This document shows, in pieces, positions 47,082-56,576 of a stretch of 64,000 nt of DNA; the first letter of the stretch is position 1; each line of letters opens with the position of its first letter. A program made the position numbers and the translations under genes. The notes below the pieces were generated by a model. The model ran no database searches. It was not told the origin of the DNA and was given only the letters and a program-made list of their open reading frames with translations. This stretch comes from CAVVXX01 sp052389895. Lineage in GTDB: Bacteria; Pseudomonadota; Alphaproteobacteria; Micropepsales; Micropepsaceae. The stretch spans positions 11,923 to 75,922 of the forward strand of contig JBQTHM010000023.1 of NCBI GenBank assembly GCA_052389895.1. Reading direction: 5' to 3'.

Positions 47082-47605
47082 CGCGCGAGCTTCCCGTCGC
47101 GAACGCCGATGCGCTGCTTGTGGGAACGGTAATCGGCGCCTCCGGACTAAGAGGCGAACTGAAAGTGAAAAGCTTTACGGCCGCACCGGAAAACATTGGT
47201 CATTACGGGCCGTTGTTCTGCGAAGACGGGCGCAATTTTTCGGTTGCGGGTGTGCGGGCACAGAAAGGCGACGTCGTGTTGGTACGGCTAAAGGGCATCG
47301 AGGATCGCGCGAGCGCGCAAAAGCTGAAAGGGCTGAGGCTTTATGTTTCGCGCGCGGCGCTGCCGCAGCCTGCCGCCGATGAATTCTATCATGCGGATCT
47401 CATGGGCCTGCGCGTCGAAGACGAGAACGGGCACACGCTTGGCGCCGTGCGCGCCGTGCACAATTTCGGCGCGGGCGACATCATCGAGGTCGAGGATGCG
47501 AAAGGAAAATCCCGGATGTTTCCCTTCACGCGCGACATTGTGCCGGAGGTGGACGTCGCTGCCGGACGAATGGTGGCGGTGCTCCCGCCGCTTAGCGAGG
47601 ACTGA
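47078..47605 (+). CDS. rimM: 16S rRNA processing protein RimM
   Basis: 175 residues from a TTG at 47078 (TTGA overlap with the rpsP stop). The RimM N-domain has GTVIGASGLRGELKVKSFT; the PRC-barrel half follows with DEFYHADLMGLRVEDENG and FPFTRDIVPEVDVAAGRM. It binds S19 and aids 30S assembly. The TTG start is weak and, with the overlap, suggests coupling to rpsP. trmD starts 3 bp after. Confidence 0.92.
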   Translation: MTRELPVANADALLVGTVIGASGLRGELKVKSFTAAPENIGHYGPLFCEDGRNFSVAGVRAQKGDVVLVRLKGIEDRASAQKLKGLRLYVSRAALPQPAADEFYHADLMGLRVEDENGHTLGAVRAVHNFGAGDIIEVEDAKGKSRMFPFTRDIVPEVDVAAGRMVAVLPPLSED

Positions 47606-47608
47606 GCC

Positions 47609-48361
47609 ATGTGGCGCGCAAGCGTGCTCACTCTTTTTCCGGAGATGTTTCCGGGGCCCCTTGGCGTATCGCTGCTCGGCAAGGCGCTCGCGCAAAGCAT
47701 CTGGTCGCTGGACGTTCATGACATCCGCGAGCACGGTCACGGAAGGCACAAGTCTGTCGACGACACGCCGGCAGGCGGCGGCCCCGGAATGGTCATGCGC
47801 GCCGACGTAGCCACCGCGGCGATTGACGCGGTGCGAGACGATGGCGCTGGACGCCCGCCGATTTATTTAAGCCCGCGCGGGAAACCCCTCACCCAGGCGC
47901 GCGTGCGCGCGCTAAGCGCGGGGGCGGGCGTAATTCTTTTCTGCGGGCGCTTCGAAGGGCTGGACGAACGCGCAATTATCGCGCGCGAGATGGAGGAGAT
48001 TTCCGTCGGCGACTTTGTTCTGGCCGGCGGCGAGATCGCCGCGATGGCGCTGATTGAGGCCTGTGTGCGGCTCCTTCCCGGCGTTATGGGCGCGGAGGCA
48101 TCGCGCGAGGAGGAAAGTTTCGAACTGGGCTTGCTCGAATATCCGCACTATACGCGGCCTCAAGTCTTTGAAAATCTTGAGATTCCCCAGGTCCTCAGCT
48201 CCGGCGACCATGCCGCGATTGCACGCTGGCGCAGGGCCCAGGCCGAGGCCGCGACGCGGTTGCGCAGGCCCGACCTGTGGGACCTCTATGAAATATCCGG
48301 CCGATCCGCTAAGACGCCCGCCTTCCAGCAAAAAGGAAAGCCCGAGGGAAAAAAGCCATGA
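47609..48361 (+). CDS. trmD: tRNA (guanine-N1)-methyltransferase
   Basis: 250 residues. SPOUT-fold knot features: TLFPEMFPGPLGVSLLGKAL, DDTPAGGGPGMVM, YLSPRGKPLTQ and CGRFEGLDERAI, then EEISVGDFVLAGGE. It methylates G37 of tRNAs to prevent frameshifting, using SAM. The ending is charged (GKPEGKKP). It overlaps rplS by 4 bp (ATGA). Confidence 0.95.
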   Translation: MWRASVLTLFPEMFPGPLGVSLLGKALAQSIWSLDVHDIREHGHGRHKSVDDTPAGGGPGMVMRADVATAAIDAVRDDGAGRPPIYLSPRGKPLTQARVRALSAGAGVILFCGRFEGLDERAIIAREMEEISVGDFVLAGGEIAAMALIEACVRLLPGVMGAEASREEESFELGLLEYPHYTRPQVFENLEIPQVLSSGDHAAIARWRRAQAEAATRLRRPDLWDLYEISGRSAKTPAFQQKGKPEGKKP

Positions 48362-48795
48362 ATATTATCGAAACCCTCGAGCGGGAGCAGATGACCGCCG
48401 CGCGCGGCGGCAGGAAGCTCCCCGATTTCCGCCCCGGCGACACGCTCAGGGTGAACGTCAAGGTCGTGGACGTCAGCTATGACGAAAAGGCGAAGCAGAC
48501 CAAGACACGCGAGCGCCTGCAGGCGTTCGAGGGCGTATGCATCGGCAAGAGCGGCAAGGGCGTGAACGAGAATTTCACGGTGCGCAAGATTTCCTACGGC
48601 GAGGGCGTTGAACGCGTCTTTCCGGTCTACAGCCCGCTGGTCGATTCGGTGGAAGTGGTGCGCAGGGGCAAGGTGCGCCGCGCGAAGCTCTATTATCTGC
48701 GCGGACGGCGCGGCAAACGCGCGCGCATTGTCGAGCGTGCGATGAGCGGTGAGGAAATGGCGGGTGATGAACCCATGCCCGCCGAGTCCAAGTAA
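48358..48795 (+). CDS. rplS: 50S ribosomal protein L19
   Basis: 145 residues. Standard L19: PDFRPGDTLRVNVKV, TKTRERLQAFEGVCI, NENFTVRKISYGEGVERVFPVYSP and the basic KVRRAKLYYLRGRRGKRARI. The 25-residue C-terminal tail is acidic. Last gene of the S16-RimM-TrmD-L19 operon; 88 bp separates it from mdh. Confidence 0.96.
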   Translation: MNIIETLEREQMTAARGGRKLPDFRPGDTLRVNVKVVDVSYDEKAKQTKTRERLQAFEGVCIGKSGKGVNENFTVRKISYGEGVERVFPVYSPLVDSVEVVRRGKVRRAKLYYLRGRRGKRARIVERAMSGEEMAGDEPMPAESK

Positions 48796-48883
48796 TTTCC
48801 CGGTTTATTGCGCTTCAAGCGCGCGCTTGCACGGGGCATAGGTGCGCGCTACCTAGCCATGCACTTTCCGAAAGGAGCACGCG

Positions 48884-49846
48884 ATGGCGCGCAAGAAGAT
48901 CGCACTCATCGGCGGCGGGCAGATCGGCGGCACGCTTGCGCATCTCGCGGCGCTGAAAGAGCTCGGCGACATCGTCCTTTTCGACATCGTGGAAGGCCTG
49001 CCGCAGGGCAAGTCGCTCGATATCGCGCAGGCCGGGCCAATTGAAGGCTATGACGCCAAATTCAAGGGCACCAATTCCTACGCAGACATCGCGGGCGCCG
49101 ACGTCGTGATCGTGACGGCAGGCGTGCCGCGCAAGCCCGGCATGAGCCGCGACGATCTCCTGGGCATCAATCTGAAGGTGATGGCCGCGGTGGGCGAGGG
49201 CATCGCAAAGCACGCGAAAAACGCCTTTGTTATCTGCATTACCAATCCCCTGGACGCCATGGTGTGGGCGCTGCGGGAATTTTCCGGCGTGCCGCACAAG
49301 ATGATCGTGGGCATGGCGGGCGTGCTGGATTCCGCACGCTTCCGCCACTTCCTTTCCGAGGAAATGAACGTTTCCGTGGAAGACATTTCGGCGTTTGTGC
49401 TGGGCGGGCACGGCGACACCATGGTGCCCATGCCGCGCTTCTCGACCGTTGCCGGCATTCCTTTGCCCGAGCTGGCGCGCATGGGCTGGATCGGCCAGGA
49501 CCGCCTCGACAAGATCATTCGGCGCACGCGCGACGGCGGCGCCGAAATCGTGGGTCTGCTGAAAACTGGATCCGCGTTTTACGCGCCTGCCGAGGCCGCC
49601 ATCGCCATGGCGGAATCCTATCTCAAGGACAAGAAGCGGGTGTTGCCCTGTGCAGCGCATCTCAAGGGCGAATACGGGCTCAACGACATTTTCGTAGGCG
49701 TGCCGGTCGTAATCGGCGCTGCTGGCGTCGAGCGCGTGGTCGAGCTCAAATTGATGGACGAGGAGCGCGCGGCGCTGATGAAATCGGCTGAGGCGGTCAG
49801 GGGCCTGATTGACGCCTGCAAGAAGCTGGAGCCGAAGCTCGCGTGA
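48884..49846 (+). CDS. mdh: Malate dehydrogenase (LDH-like type)
   Basis: 320 residues. NAD-binding GGGQIGGTLAHL (about 9-20), active-site loop VPRKPGMSRDDLLG with the malate-selecting Arg, and the catalytic His in GGHGDTMVP. The LDH-like class (MDH type 3) is common in alphaproteobacteria. It oxidises malate to oxaloacetate. AAAGGAG stands upstream of the ATG. The stop overlaps the GTG of the double-GNAT gene; sucCDAB-lpdA follow, so this is a TCA gene cluster. Confidence 0.94.
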   Translation: MARKKIALIGGGQIGGTLAHLAALKELGDIVLFDIVEGLPQGKSLDIAQAGPIEGYDAKFKGTNSYADIAGADVVIVTAGVPRKPGMSRDDLLGINLKVMAAVGEGIAKHAKNAFVICITNPLDAMVWALREFSGVPHKMIVGMAGVLDSARFRHFLSEEMNVSVEDISAFVLGGHGDTMVPMPRFSTVAGIPLPELARMGWIGQDRLDKIIRRTRDGGAEIVGLLKTGSAFYAPAEAAIAMAESYLKDKKRVLPCAAHLKGEYGLNDIFVGVPVVIGAAGVERVVELKLMDEERAALMKSAEAVRGLIDACKKLEPKLA

Positions 49847-50964
49847 CACGTGTTGTTCCACGTCTGGAGACCGAGCGTCTTCTCTTGCGCGAATGGCGCG
49901 AGGACGATTTCGAGTGGTTTGCGTGCATTTCGGCGGACGCGGAAATGCGCCGCTTCATCGGCGGAGCGCAGAACCGCGTGGATGCCTGGCGCACCTTCGC
50001 CGCAATGCAAGGCCACTGGTATCTGCGCGGACATGGGTTCTGGCTGGCGGAGCGCAAGACCGACGGCGCAAGGTTAGGCGCACTGGGCGCGCTGCGCCAT
50101 GAGGGTTGGCCCGGGCTGGAAGTGGGTTGGCAGCTCGACAGACGGCACTGGGGCCATGGTTATGCCACGGAAGGTGCGCGCGCGGCGCAGAATTGGGTTT
50201 TCGAGAATTTCCCGGTTGAAACGGTGATTTCCTGCATTGACGCGGCGAACATCTCGTCGCATCGCGTGGCCGGGCGCCTGGGAAACGTCAAAGGAAAGCC
50301 TGTCACGCTCACAATGAACAACGAAACGTTCACCGTGGACGTGTGGGAACTTTCGCGCGAGCAATGGCGCAAACAAAACCGGGCCACACCAACGATCGCC
50401 GGCAAATGCGAACTCGCGACAATACCCTGCATCGAAACGGAAAGGCTCATTCTGCGCGAATGGCGTGAGGAAGACATCTTGCCGGCCATCGGCTTTATGG
50501 CCGACCCCGAAGTCGCGCGCTACACGGTGGGCTCGCCGCAGGCGGCGCTCGATGCTTGGCGGGGGTTAAACGTCATCGTTGGCCACTGGCAGATTCGCGG
50601 GTACGGTTTTTGGGCCGTGGAGCGCAAAGAAGACGGCAAGCTTGTGGGCCGCGCCGGGCTGTGGAACCCGGAGGGCTGGCCCGGAATGGAAGTGGGCTGG
50701 ACGCTGGGCCGTGAATTCTGGGGCAAAGGCTACGCCACCGAGGCCGCACGCGCTGCCATGAACTACGCCTTCACGAACTTTCCGATCGAGAAGCTTTTGT
50801 CGGTCATCCATGTGGACAACCGCCGCTCCCAGATGCTCGCCGGGCGGCTTGGCGAAACCCGCGGGGCGCGGATGGAAATCGCCTACGGCGGAAAAAGCTT
50901 TCCTGTGGAGGCCTGGGAAATAACCCGCAAACGCTGGCTGGAAGGGCGCTGTAGGCCGTCATAG
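49843..50964 (+). CDS. Tandem-GNAT acetyltransferase
   Basis: 373 residues from a GTG overlapping the mdh stop (GTGA). Two RimJ/RimL-like GNAT domains lie in tandem: domain 1 about 1-175 (LETERLLLREWREDD, EVGWQLDRRHWGHGYATEGARAA) and domain 2 about 195-373 (IETERLILREWREED, EVGWTLGREFWGKGYATEAARAA). The copies are recognisably homologous, so this is an internal duplication. Both keep the G-x-G-Y-A-T acetyl-CoA loop. Acetylation targets are unknown. Coupling to mdh suggests co-expression with the TCA genes. Confidence 0.85.
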   Translation: MTRVVPRLETERLLLREWREDDFEWFACISADAEMRRFIGGAQNRVDAWRTFAAMQGHWYLRGHGFWLAERKTDGARLGALGALRHEGWPGLEVGWQLDRRHWGHGYATEGARAAQNWVFENFPVETVISCIDAANISSHRVAGRLGNVKGKPVTLTMNNETFTVDVWELSREQWRKQNRATPTIAGKCELATIPCIETERLILREWREEDILPAIGFMADPEVARYTVGSPQAALDAWRGLNVIVGHWQIRGYGFWAVERKEDGKLVGRAGLWNPEGWPGMEVGWTLGREFWGKGYATEAARAAMNYAFTNFPIEKLLSVIHVDNRRSQMLAGRLGETRGARMEIAYGGKSFPVEAWEITRKRWLEGRCRPS

Positions 50965-50993
50965 GATCGTTTGCTTCCTCGGGGGGATAGTCG

Positions 50994-51410
50994 ATGGAAT
51001 GGATTGTGGCTCGCGCAATTCTGGTGGCGGGATTTTTGGGAACGCTCAGCGACTGGCTGTTCATGGGTGTGCTCTTCCATGAGCGCTATCACCGCTATCC
51101 CGAAGTGTGGTGGCCCGCCATTCGCGAAAAAGGCGGCGACAAGCGAGCGATAATCTATTCGAGCATCGTCAGCTTCCTCACCGCTGCAGGTGTCGTTCTG
51201 CTCTGCGCCTACACGAACACTGCCACCATCACGGGCGGCGTCATCGTCGCCGTGCTTGCCTGGCTTGGCGGGCCGCTCGTCGTCACGGTAACCAACGGCC
51301 TTTGGGTAAAGCGCGATCCCATGATCACGGTTGCACATTCCGTTGGGCATCTTGCGCGCATGCTTATCGCAGGCGTTGCCGGGGCGGTTGCCCTGCAGTT
51401 GGCAAGCTAG
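50994..51410 (+). CDS. Four-helix membrane protein (DUF1761-like)
   Basis: 138 residues. Four hydrophobic segments (about 5-28, 54-73, 76-97, 113-135), with a conserved-looking linker HERYHRYPEVWWPA. It resembles small DUF1761-type membrane proteins, but I am not certain of the family. GGGGG lies about 7 nt before the ATG. It sits between the GNAT gene and sucC on the same strand, so may be a passenger of the TCA operon. Confidence 0.6.
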   Translation: MEWIVARAILVAGFLGTLSDWLFMGVLFHERYHRYPEVWWPAIREKGGDKRAIIYSSIVSFLTAAGVVLLCAYTNTATITGGVIVAVLAWLGGPLVVTVTNGLWVKRDPMITVAHSVGHLARMLIAGVAGAVALQLAS

Positions 51411-51495
51411 CCAGCGCTTGCCGCCGCTGCCGCCGCTGTTGTAAGCCCACGCCGTCTCACGCGGTTATCCCGGGGCGCTGGCCCCAAGGCGTCCC

Positions 51496-52662
51496 ATGAA
51501 TATTCACGAGTATCAGGCAAAAGAGATCTTGCGCGGCTTCGGCGTTCCGGTGCCGCGCGGATTGCCCGCCTTCAGCGCGGACGAAGCGCACGCCGCGGCG
51601 CAAAAATTGGGCGGTTCCGTCTGGGTCGTGAAGGCGCAGATCCACGCCGGGGGACGCGGCAAGGCCGGCGGTATCAAGCTCGCGCGCAACTTTGACGAAG
51701 TAAAAGCGGAAGCCGTGCGCATGCTGGGCAAGACCCTGGTGACACATCAGACCGGGCCCAAGGGACGAATCGTGCGGCGGCTTTACATTGAAGAGGCATG
51801 TGAAATCGCCGGCGAGCTATATCTTTCCGAGCTGGTAGACCGCACGGCCGGCCGCGTTGCCTTCATTGCCTCCACCGAAGGAGGCACGAACATCGAAGAG
51901 GTCGCTAGGCGCACGCCGGAAAAAATTTCCATGTTCCACGTCGATCCGGCCGAAGGCTACAGCCCCTTCATCGGGCGCGATATTGCAGGCGTGCTGAAAG
52001 TTTCCGGCGAGGCGGCAAAACAATGCGGCGCGCTGACCGAAAAGCTGTATGCGGCTTTCATAGCCAAGGACATGAGCCTGGTGGAAATAAACCCGCTGGT
52101 GGCGACCAAGAAAGGTGAGCTCATTTGCCTCGACGCCAAAATCAATTTCGATGACAATGCGCTTTTCCGCCATCCCGACGTAGCGGCGCTGCGCGATCCG
52201 GACGAAGAAGACCCGGCCGAAAGAGAGGCCGCAAAATACGAACTCTCCTACGTCAAGCTCGATGGCAGCATAGGCTGTATGGTCAATGGCGCGGGGCTCG
52301 CCATGGCGACCATGGACATCATCAAGCTGTATGGCAAGGAACCCGCCAATTTTCTCGACGTGGGGGGCGGTGCTAACCGCGAGAAAGTCACGGCCGGCCT
52401 GAAGATCATCCTTTCGGACAAAAACGTGCAGGGCATACTGGTGAACATTTTCGGCGGAATCATGCGCTGCGATATCGTCGCCGAGGGGATTATCGCCGCG
52501 GCAAAGGAAATGGCTCTTGCCGTGCCCCTGGTTGTGCGCCTGGAAGGCACCAATGTCGAACGAGGGCGCGAAATACTCGCGCGTTCCAACCTTCCCATCA
52601 TAGCGGCCGATGACCTTGCCGATGCCGCGCAGAAAATCGTTAAAGCGGTGAGGGGTAAATGA
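51496..52662 (+). CDS. sucC: Succinyl-CoA synthetase beta subunit
   Basis: 388 residues, the normal length. N-terminal ATP-grasp (MNIHEYQAKEIL, VVKAQIHAGGRGKAGGI), central EINPLVATKKGELICLDAKI, C-terminal CoA-ligase domain with NIFGGIMRCDIVAEGII. With SucD it converts succinyl-CoA to succinate with substrate-level phosphorylation. It starts 85 bp after the membrane protein gene; sucD follows after 24 bp. Confidence 0.96.
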   Translation: MNIHEYQAKEILRGFGVPVPRGLPAFSADEAHAAAQKLGGSVWVVKAQIHAGGRGKAGGIKLARNFDEVKAEAVRMLGKTLVTHQTGPKGRIVRRLYIEEACEIAGELYLSELVDRTAGRVAFIASTEGGTNIEEVARRTPEKISMFHVDPAEGYSPFIGRDIAGVLKVSGEAAKQCGALTEKLYAAFIAKDMSLVEINPLVATKKGELICLDAKINFDDNALFRHPDVAALRDPDEEDPAEREAAKYELSYVKLDGSIGCMVNGAGLAMATMDIIKLYGKEPANFLDVGGGANREKVTAGLKIILSDKNVQGILVNIFGGIMRCDIVAEGIIAAAKEMALAVPLVVRLEGTNVERGREILARSNLPIIAADDLADAAQKIVKAVRGK

Positions 52663-52686
52663 ACGCAGGGCACGTCTGATCAACTG

Positions 52687-53565
52687 ATGTCCATTCTCGT
52701 CGACAAGAGCACGCGCGTCATCTGCCAAGGCTTTACGGGCTCGCAGGGCACGTTCCACTCCGAACAGGCGATCGCCTACGGAACAAAATTGGTTGGCGGC
52801 GTCTCACCCGGAAAGGGCGGACAAACGCATCTGGGGCTGCCTGTCTTCGACACCGTGGTGGAAGCGAGGAAAAAGACCGGTGCCACTGCAAGCGCGATTT
52901 ACGTTCCCCCGGCGCATGCGGCCGACGCAATTCTGGAGGCAATCGGCGCAGAAATAGCTCTCGTGGTCTGTATCACCGAGGGGATTCCGGTTCTCGATAT
53001 GGTGAAAGTGAAGCGCGCTCTGGAAGGATCGAAGACGCGCCTTATCGGGCCCAATTGCCCGGGTGTGATCACGCCCGGCGAATGCAAGATCGGGATAATG
53101 CCGGGACACATACACCGGCGAGGAAAGGTTGGGATCGTTTCGCGTTCGGGAACCCTCACCTATGAGGCGGTGGCGCAAACGACGGCTGCGGGCCTAGGCC
53201 AATCCAGTTGCGTTGGTATCGGCGGCGACCCCGTTAAGGGAACAGACTTTGTTGCGATACTGGAGATGTTCCTGGCGGATTCCGAAACCGAGGCGATCAT
53301 GCTGATCGGAGAAATCGGGGGCGCCGACGAAGAAATTGCCGCCGATTTCGTCAAGCGAGAGACGCTCAAGAAGCCCATGGTGGGATTTATTGCCGGTGTC
53401 ACGGCGCCGCCCGGCCGGCGCATGGGGCACGCGGGCGCCATCATTTCTGGCGGCAAAGGCGACGCGATATCCAAGATCGATGCGCTCACCCGGGCAGGTA
53501 TCCGGGTTTCGGCGAACCCCGCGGCACTGGGCACGACAATGGCCGCACTCCTGTCAGGGAAATAG
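52687..53565 (+). CDS. sucD: Succinyl-CoA synthetase alpha subunit
   Basis: 292 residues. CoA-binding domain with ICQGFTGSQGTFHSEQA and GGVSPGKGG, then the ligase domain with phosphohistidine His248 in RRMGHAGAIISGGKG and GPNCPGVITPGECKIGIMPG. It pairs with SucC. sucA follows after about 67 bp. Confidence 0.96.
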   Translation: MSILVDKSTRVICQGFTGSQGTFHSEQAIAYGTKLVGGVSPGKGGQTHLGLPVFDTVVEARKKTGATASAIYVPPAHAADAILEAIGAEIALVVCITEGIPVLDMVKVKRALEGSKTRLIGPNCPGVITPGECKIGIMPGHIHRRGKVGIVSRSGTLTYEAVAQTTAAGLGQSSCVGIGGDPVKGTDFVAILEMFLADSETEAIMLIGEIGGADEEIAADFVKRETLKKPMVGFIAGVTAPPGRRMGHAGAIISGGKGDAISKIDALTRAGIRVSANPAALGTTMAALLSGK

Positions 53566-53632
53566 CCGTTTCTTGGTTTGAGCGCGCGCCGCCTCCATAT
53601 TAGGAAGGCCGCCCCAAGCGCCGGCACCCGAG

Positions 53633-56548
53633 ATGAGCTCAGAGACGAAAGTGCGCGACAACAACGGAACGCATCTGAAGGCAGTTCTGGATGCGACGGC
53701 GTTCCTTTCTGGCGGGAGCGCCGCTTTCATCGAAAGCCTTTATCGCCGCTACCTGGACAATCCCGGAAGTATCGGCGGCGAATGGCGGGAGTTTTTCGAT
53801 GCGCTGGGTGAGCGCAATCTTACGCCGGTGCAACTGGGCCGCGGGCCTGCATGGCGGCGCGACGCCAAATTACCGGTTGAAGACGGAGAACTTGTTGCGG
53901 CGCTGAGCGGCGCGCCTGGCGCCGAGGCAGCCGAAGTATCCGGCGAGAATGTGCGCGCGGCGGCGCTCGACTCCATTCATCTCGTGCGCGTGATCCGCAC
54001 CTACCGCACGCTCGGGCATCTTGAAGCCAATCTTGACCCGCTGGCGCTCGAACCGCGCAAATCGATTCCGCAGCTTCAGCCGTCGTTCTATGGCTTCCAT
54101 AACGAGGACATGGATCGCCCGATCGCGCTCGATGGCGTGCTTGGGCTCGAGCAGGCGACGCCGCGGCAGACGCTTGAGATCCTGAGGCGCACCTATTGCG
54201 GCAATATCGGCTACGAATACATGCACATTACCGATCCCGAACAGCGCGACTGGATTCAGCGCCGCGTGGAGGGGGAAACCGATTTTCATTTCACGCCCGA
54301 AGGCAGGCGCGCCATTCTGAACAAACTCATAGAAGCAGAGCAATTCGAGAAATTCTGTGCCGTCAAGTTCATTGGCACGAAGCGTTTCGGACTCGACGGC
54401 GGTGAAGCAATGGTTCCCGCACTCGAACAAATCATCAAGCGGGGCGGGCAGCTTGGCGTAAAGGATATCGTACTCGGCATGGCGCATCGCGGGCGGCTCA
54501 ATGTGCTGGCCAACGTGATGGCCAAGCCCTACCGCCAAATTTTCCACGAGTTTCAGGGCGGCTCTCACCTGCCCTCCGACGTGCAGGGCTCGGGCGACGT
54601 CAAATACCACCTTGGCGCGTCGTCCGACCGCGAATTCGACGGCGTGCGCGTGCACGTTTCGCTTACCGCCAACCCCTCGCATCTCGAAGCCGTCAATCCC
54701 GTGGTGCTCGGCAAGGCGCGAGCGAAGCAGCAGCAGAACGACGATAAAATCACGCGAACGAGCGTTCTTCCGCTGTTGCTCCATGGCGACGCCGCCTTTG
54801 CCGGCCAGGGCGTGGTGGCGGAATGCTTCGCCATGTCGGGGACAAGGGGATTCCGCACCGGCGGCACCATCCACTTTATCATCAACAACCAGATCGGATT
54901 TACGACCGCGCCCGCTTATGCGCGCTCATCGCCCTACCCCTCCGATGTCGCGCTGATGGTGCAGGCGCCGATTTTCCATGTGAACGGCGACGACCCCGAG
55001 GCCGTCGTCTACTGCGCGCGTTTGGCGGCGGAATTCCGCCAGTTGTTTCACAAGGACGTCGTGATCGACATGTTCTGCTATCGCCGGTTCGGCCACAACG
55101 AAACGGACGAGCCGTCTTTCACGCAGCCCCTGATGTACCGTGCCATCAAGGAGCATCCCACGGCGCTCTCGCTCTATGCAGAAAGGCTGGTGGGCGAACA
55201 CGTTCTAAGCAAGGGCGAAGTCCGTGCGATGCAAGAGCGTTTTACGAACCGTCTGGACGAGGAATTCGAAGCGGCCAGCAGACATCGCGCGAACAAGGCC
55301 GACTGGCTTGACGGCCGCTGGACGGGATTCGAAACCGCACCCGAAGGCGACCGGCGGGGAACGACGGGCGTAGAGCGCAAGATCTTGCAGAAAGTGGGAA
55401 AGGCCCTTACCAGCGCGCCGGAAGGCGTTCGCTTGCATCGCACGCTTGCGCGCGTGATGCAGGCGAAGGCCAAGATAATAGAAGCCGGCGAAGGCATCGA
55501 CTGGGCGATGGCCGAGTTGCTTGCTTTCGGCACGCTGCTCCTCGAAGGCTATCCGGTTCGCCTCTCCGGACAGGATACCGTGCGTGGCACGTTTTCGCAG
55601 CGCCATGCTGCATTCATCGATCAAGAGACGGAAGAGCGTTACGTGCCGCTCAATCACATTGTCGAGGGTCAGGCGGAATTCGAGGCCATCGACTCGTTGC
55701 TTTCGGAAGCTGCCGTGCTCGGCTTCGAATACGGCTACTCGCTGGCCGAACCCAAGGCATTGGTGCTGTGGGAAGCTCAGTTCGGCGACTTCGCCAATGC
55801 GGCCCAGGTCTATATCGATCAATTCATCGCTTCGGGCGAAATGAAATGGCTCCGCATGTCGGGGCTCGCACTGTTGCTGCCGCACGGTTTCGAGGGACAG
55901 GGGCCGGAGCATTCATCGGCCAGGCTCGAGCGCTTCCTGCAACTCTGCGCGGAAGACAACATCCAGGTCGTATATCCCTCCACGCCAGCAAATTACTTCC
56001 ACGTGTTGCGGCGGCAAGTGCACCGTGCCTTTCGCAAGCCGCTTGTCGTGATGACGCCGAAATCGCTGCTCCGCCACAAGGAATGCATCTCCAATTTTGC
56101 CGACATGGGGCCGGGCACGTCCTTTCACCGCGTGCTTTGGGACCGTGCCCAATCGGAAGACACGCTCGTTACCGACGATAAGATCACGCGCGTCGTGCTC
56201 TGTACCGGCAAGGTGTACTACGACCTCCATGAGGAGCGCAGGAAGCGCGGCGAAAAGCGTATCCAGGTGCTGCGCCTGGAACAGCTCTACCCGTTCCCCG
56301 GAAAGAGTCTGGAGGAAGAACTTGGGCGTTTTCCGGAGGCGGAAGTCGTCTGGTGCCAGGAAGAGCCGCAAAATCAGGGCGCATGGACGTTTGTGGTTCC
56401 GCGCGTCGAAGCCGTCCTTACGGGCCTCGGCCGGGACGAACGGGTACGCTATGCGGGCCGGCCGGAAGGCGCCTCGCCCGCCGCCGGCCATCTAAGCCTC
56501 CATCAGGCGGAGCTGGCCGCATTTCTCAATGACGCGCTGACGATATAA
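53633..56548 (+). CDS. sucA: 2-oxoglutarate dehydrogenase E1 component
   Basis: 971 residues. N-terminal FLSGGSAAFIESLYRRYL, then the ThDP-dependent core: YCGNIGYEYMHI, MAHRGRLNVLAN, ThDP motif GDAAFAGQG (385-393) with NN at 418-419 (INNQIGFTT), and RFGHNETDEP. The GDG of the ThDP motif reads GDA, as in this family. E1 decarboxylates 2-oxoglutarate and reductively succinylates the lipoyl group of SucB. No lpd fusion. Confidence 0.96.
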   Translation: MSSETKVRDNNGTHLKAVLDATAFLSGGSAAFIESLYRRYLDNPGSIGGEWREFFDALGERNLTPVQLGRGPAWRRDAKLPVEDGELVAALSGAPGAEAAEVSGENVRAAALDSIHLVRVIRTYRTLGHLEANLDPLALEPRKSIPQLQPSFYGFHNEDMDRPIALDGVLGLEQATPRQTLEILRRTYCGNIGYEYMHITDPEQRDWIQRRVEGETDFHFTPEGRRAILNKLIEAEQFEKFCAVKFIGTKRFGLDGGEAMVPALEQIIKRGGQLGVKDIVLGMAHRGRLNVLANVMAKPYRQIFHEFQGGSHLPSDVQGSGDVKYHLGASSDREFDGVRVHVSLTANPSHLEAVNPVVLGKARAKQQQNDDKITRTSVLPLLLHGDAAFAGQGVVAECFAMSGTRGFRTGGTIHFIINNQIGFTTAPAYARSSPYPSDVALMVQAPIFHVNGDDPEAVVYCARLAAEFRQLFHKDVVIDMFCYRRFGHNETDEPSFTQPLMYRAIKEHPTALSLYAERLVGEHVLSKGEVRAMQERFTNRLDEEFEAASRHRANKADWLDGRWTGFETAPEGDRRGTTGVERKILQKVGKALTSAPEGVRLHRTLARVMQAKAKIIEAGEGIDWAMAELLAFGTLLLEGYPVRLSGQDTVRGTFSQRHAAFIDQETEERYVPLNHIVEGQAEFEAIDSLLSEAAVLGFEYGYSLAEPKALVLWEAQFGDFANAAQVYIDQFIASGEMKWLRMSGLALLLPHGFEGQGPEHSSARLERFLQLCAEDNIQVVYPSTPANYFHVLRRQVHRAFRKPLVVMTPKSLLRHKECISNFADMGPGTSFHRVLWDRAQSEDTLVTDDKITRVVLCTGKVYYDLHEERRKRGEKRIQVLRLEQLYPFPGKSLEEELGRFPEAEVVWCQEEPQNQGAWTFVVPRVEAVLTGLGRDERVRYAGRPEGASPAAGHLSLHQAELAAFLNDALTI

Positions 56549-56576
56549 AAACGTTTCCGGACGCGATCAGGACGCA

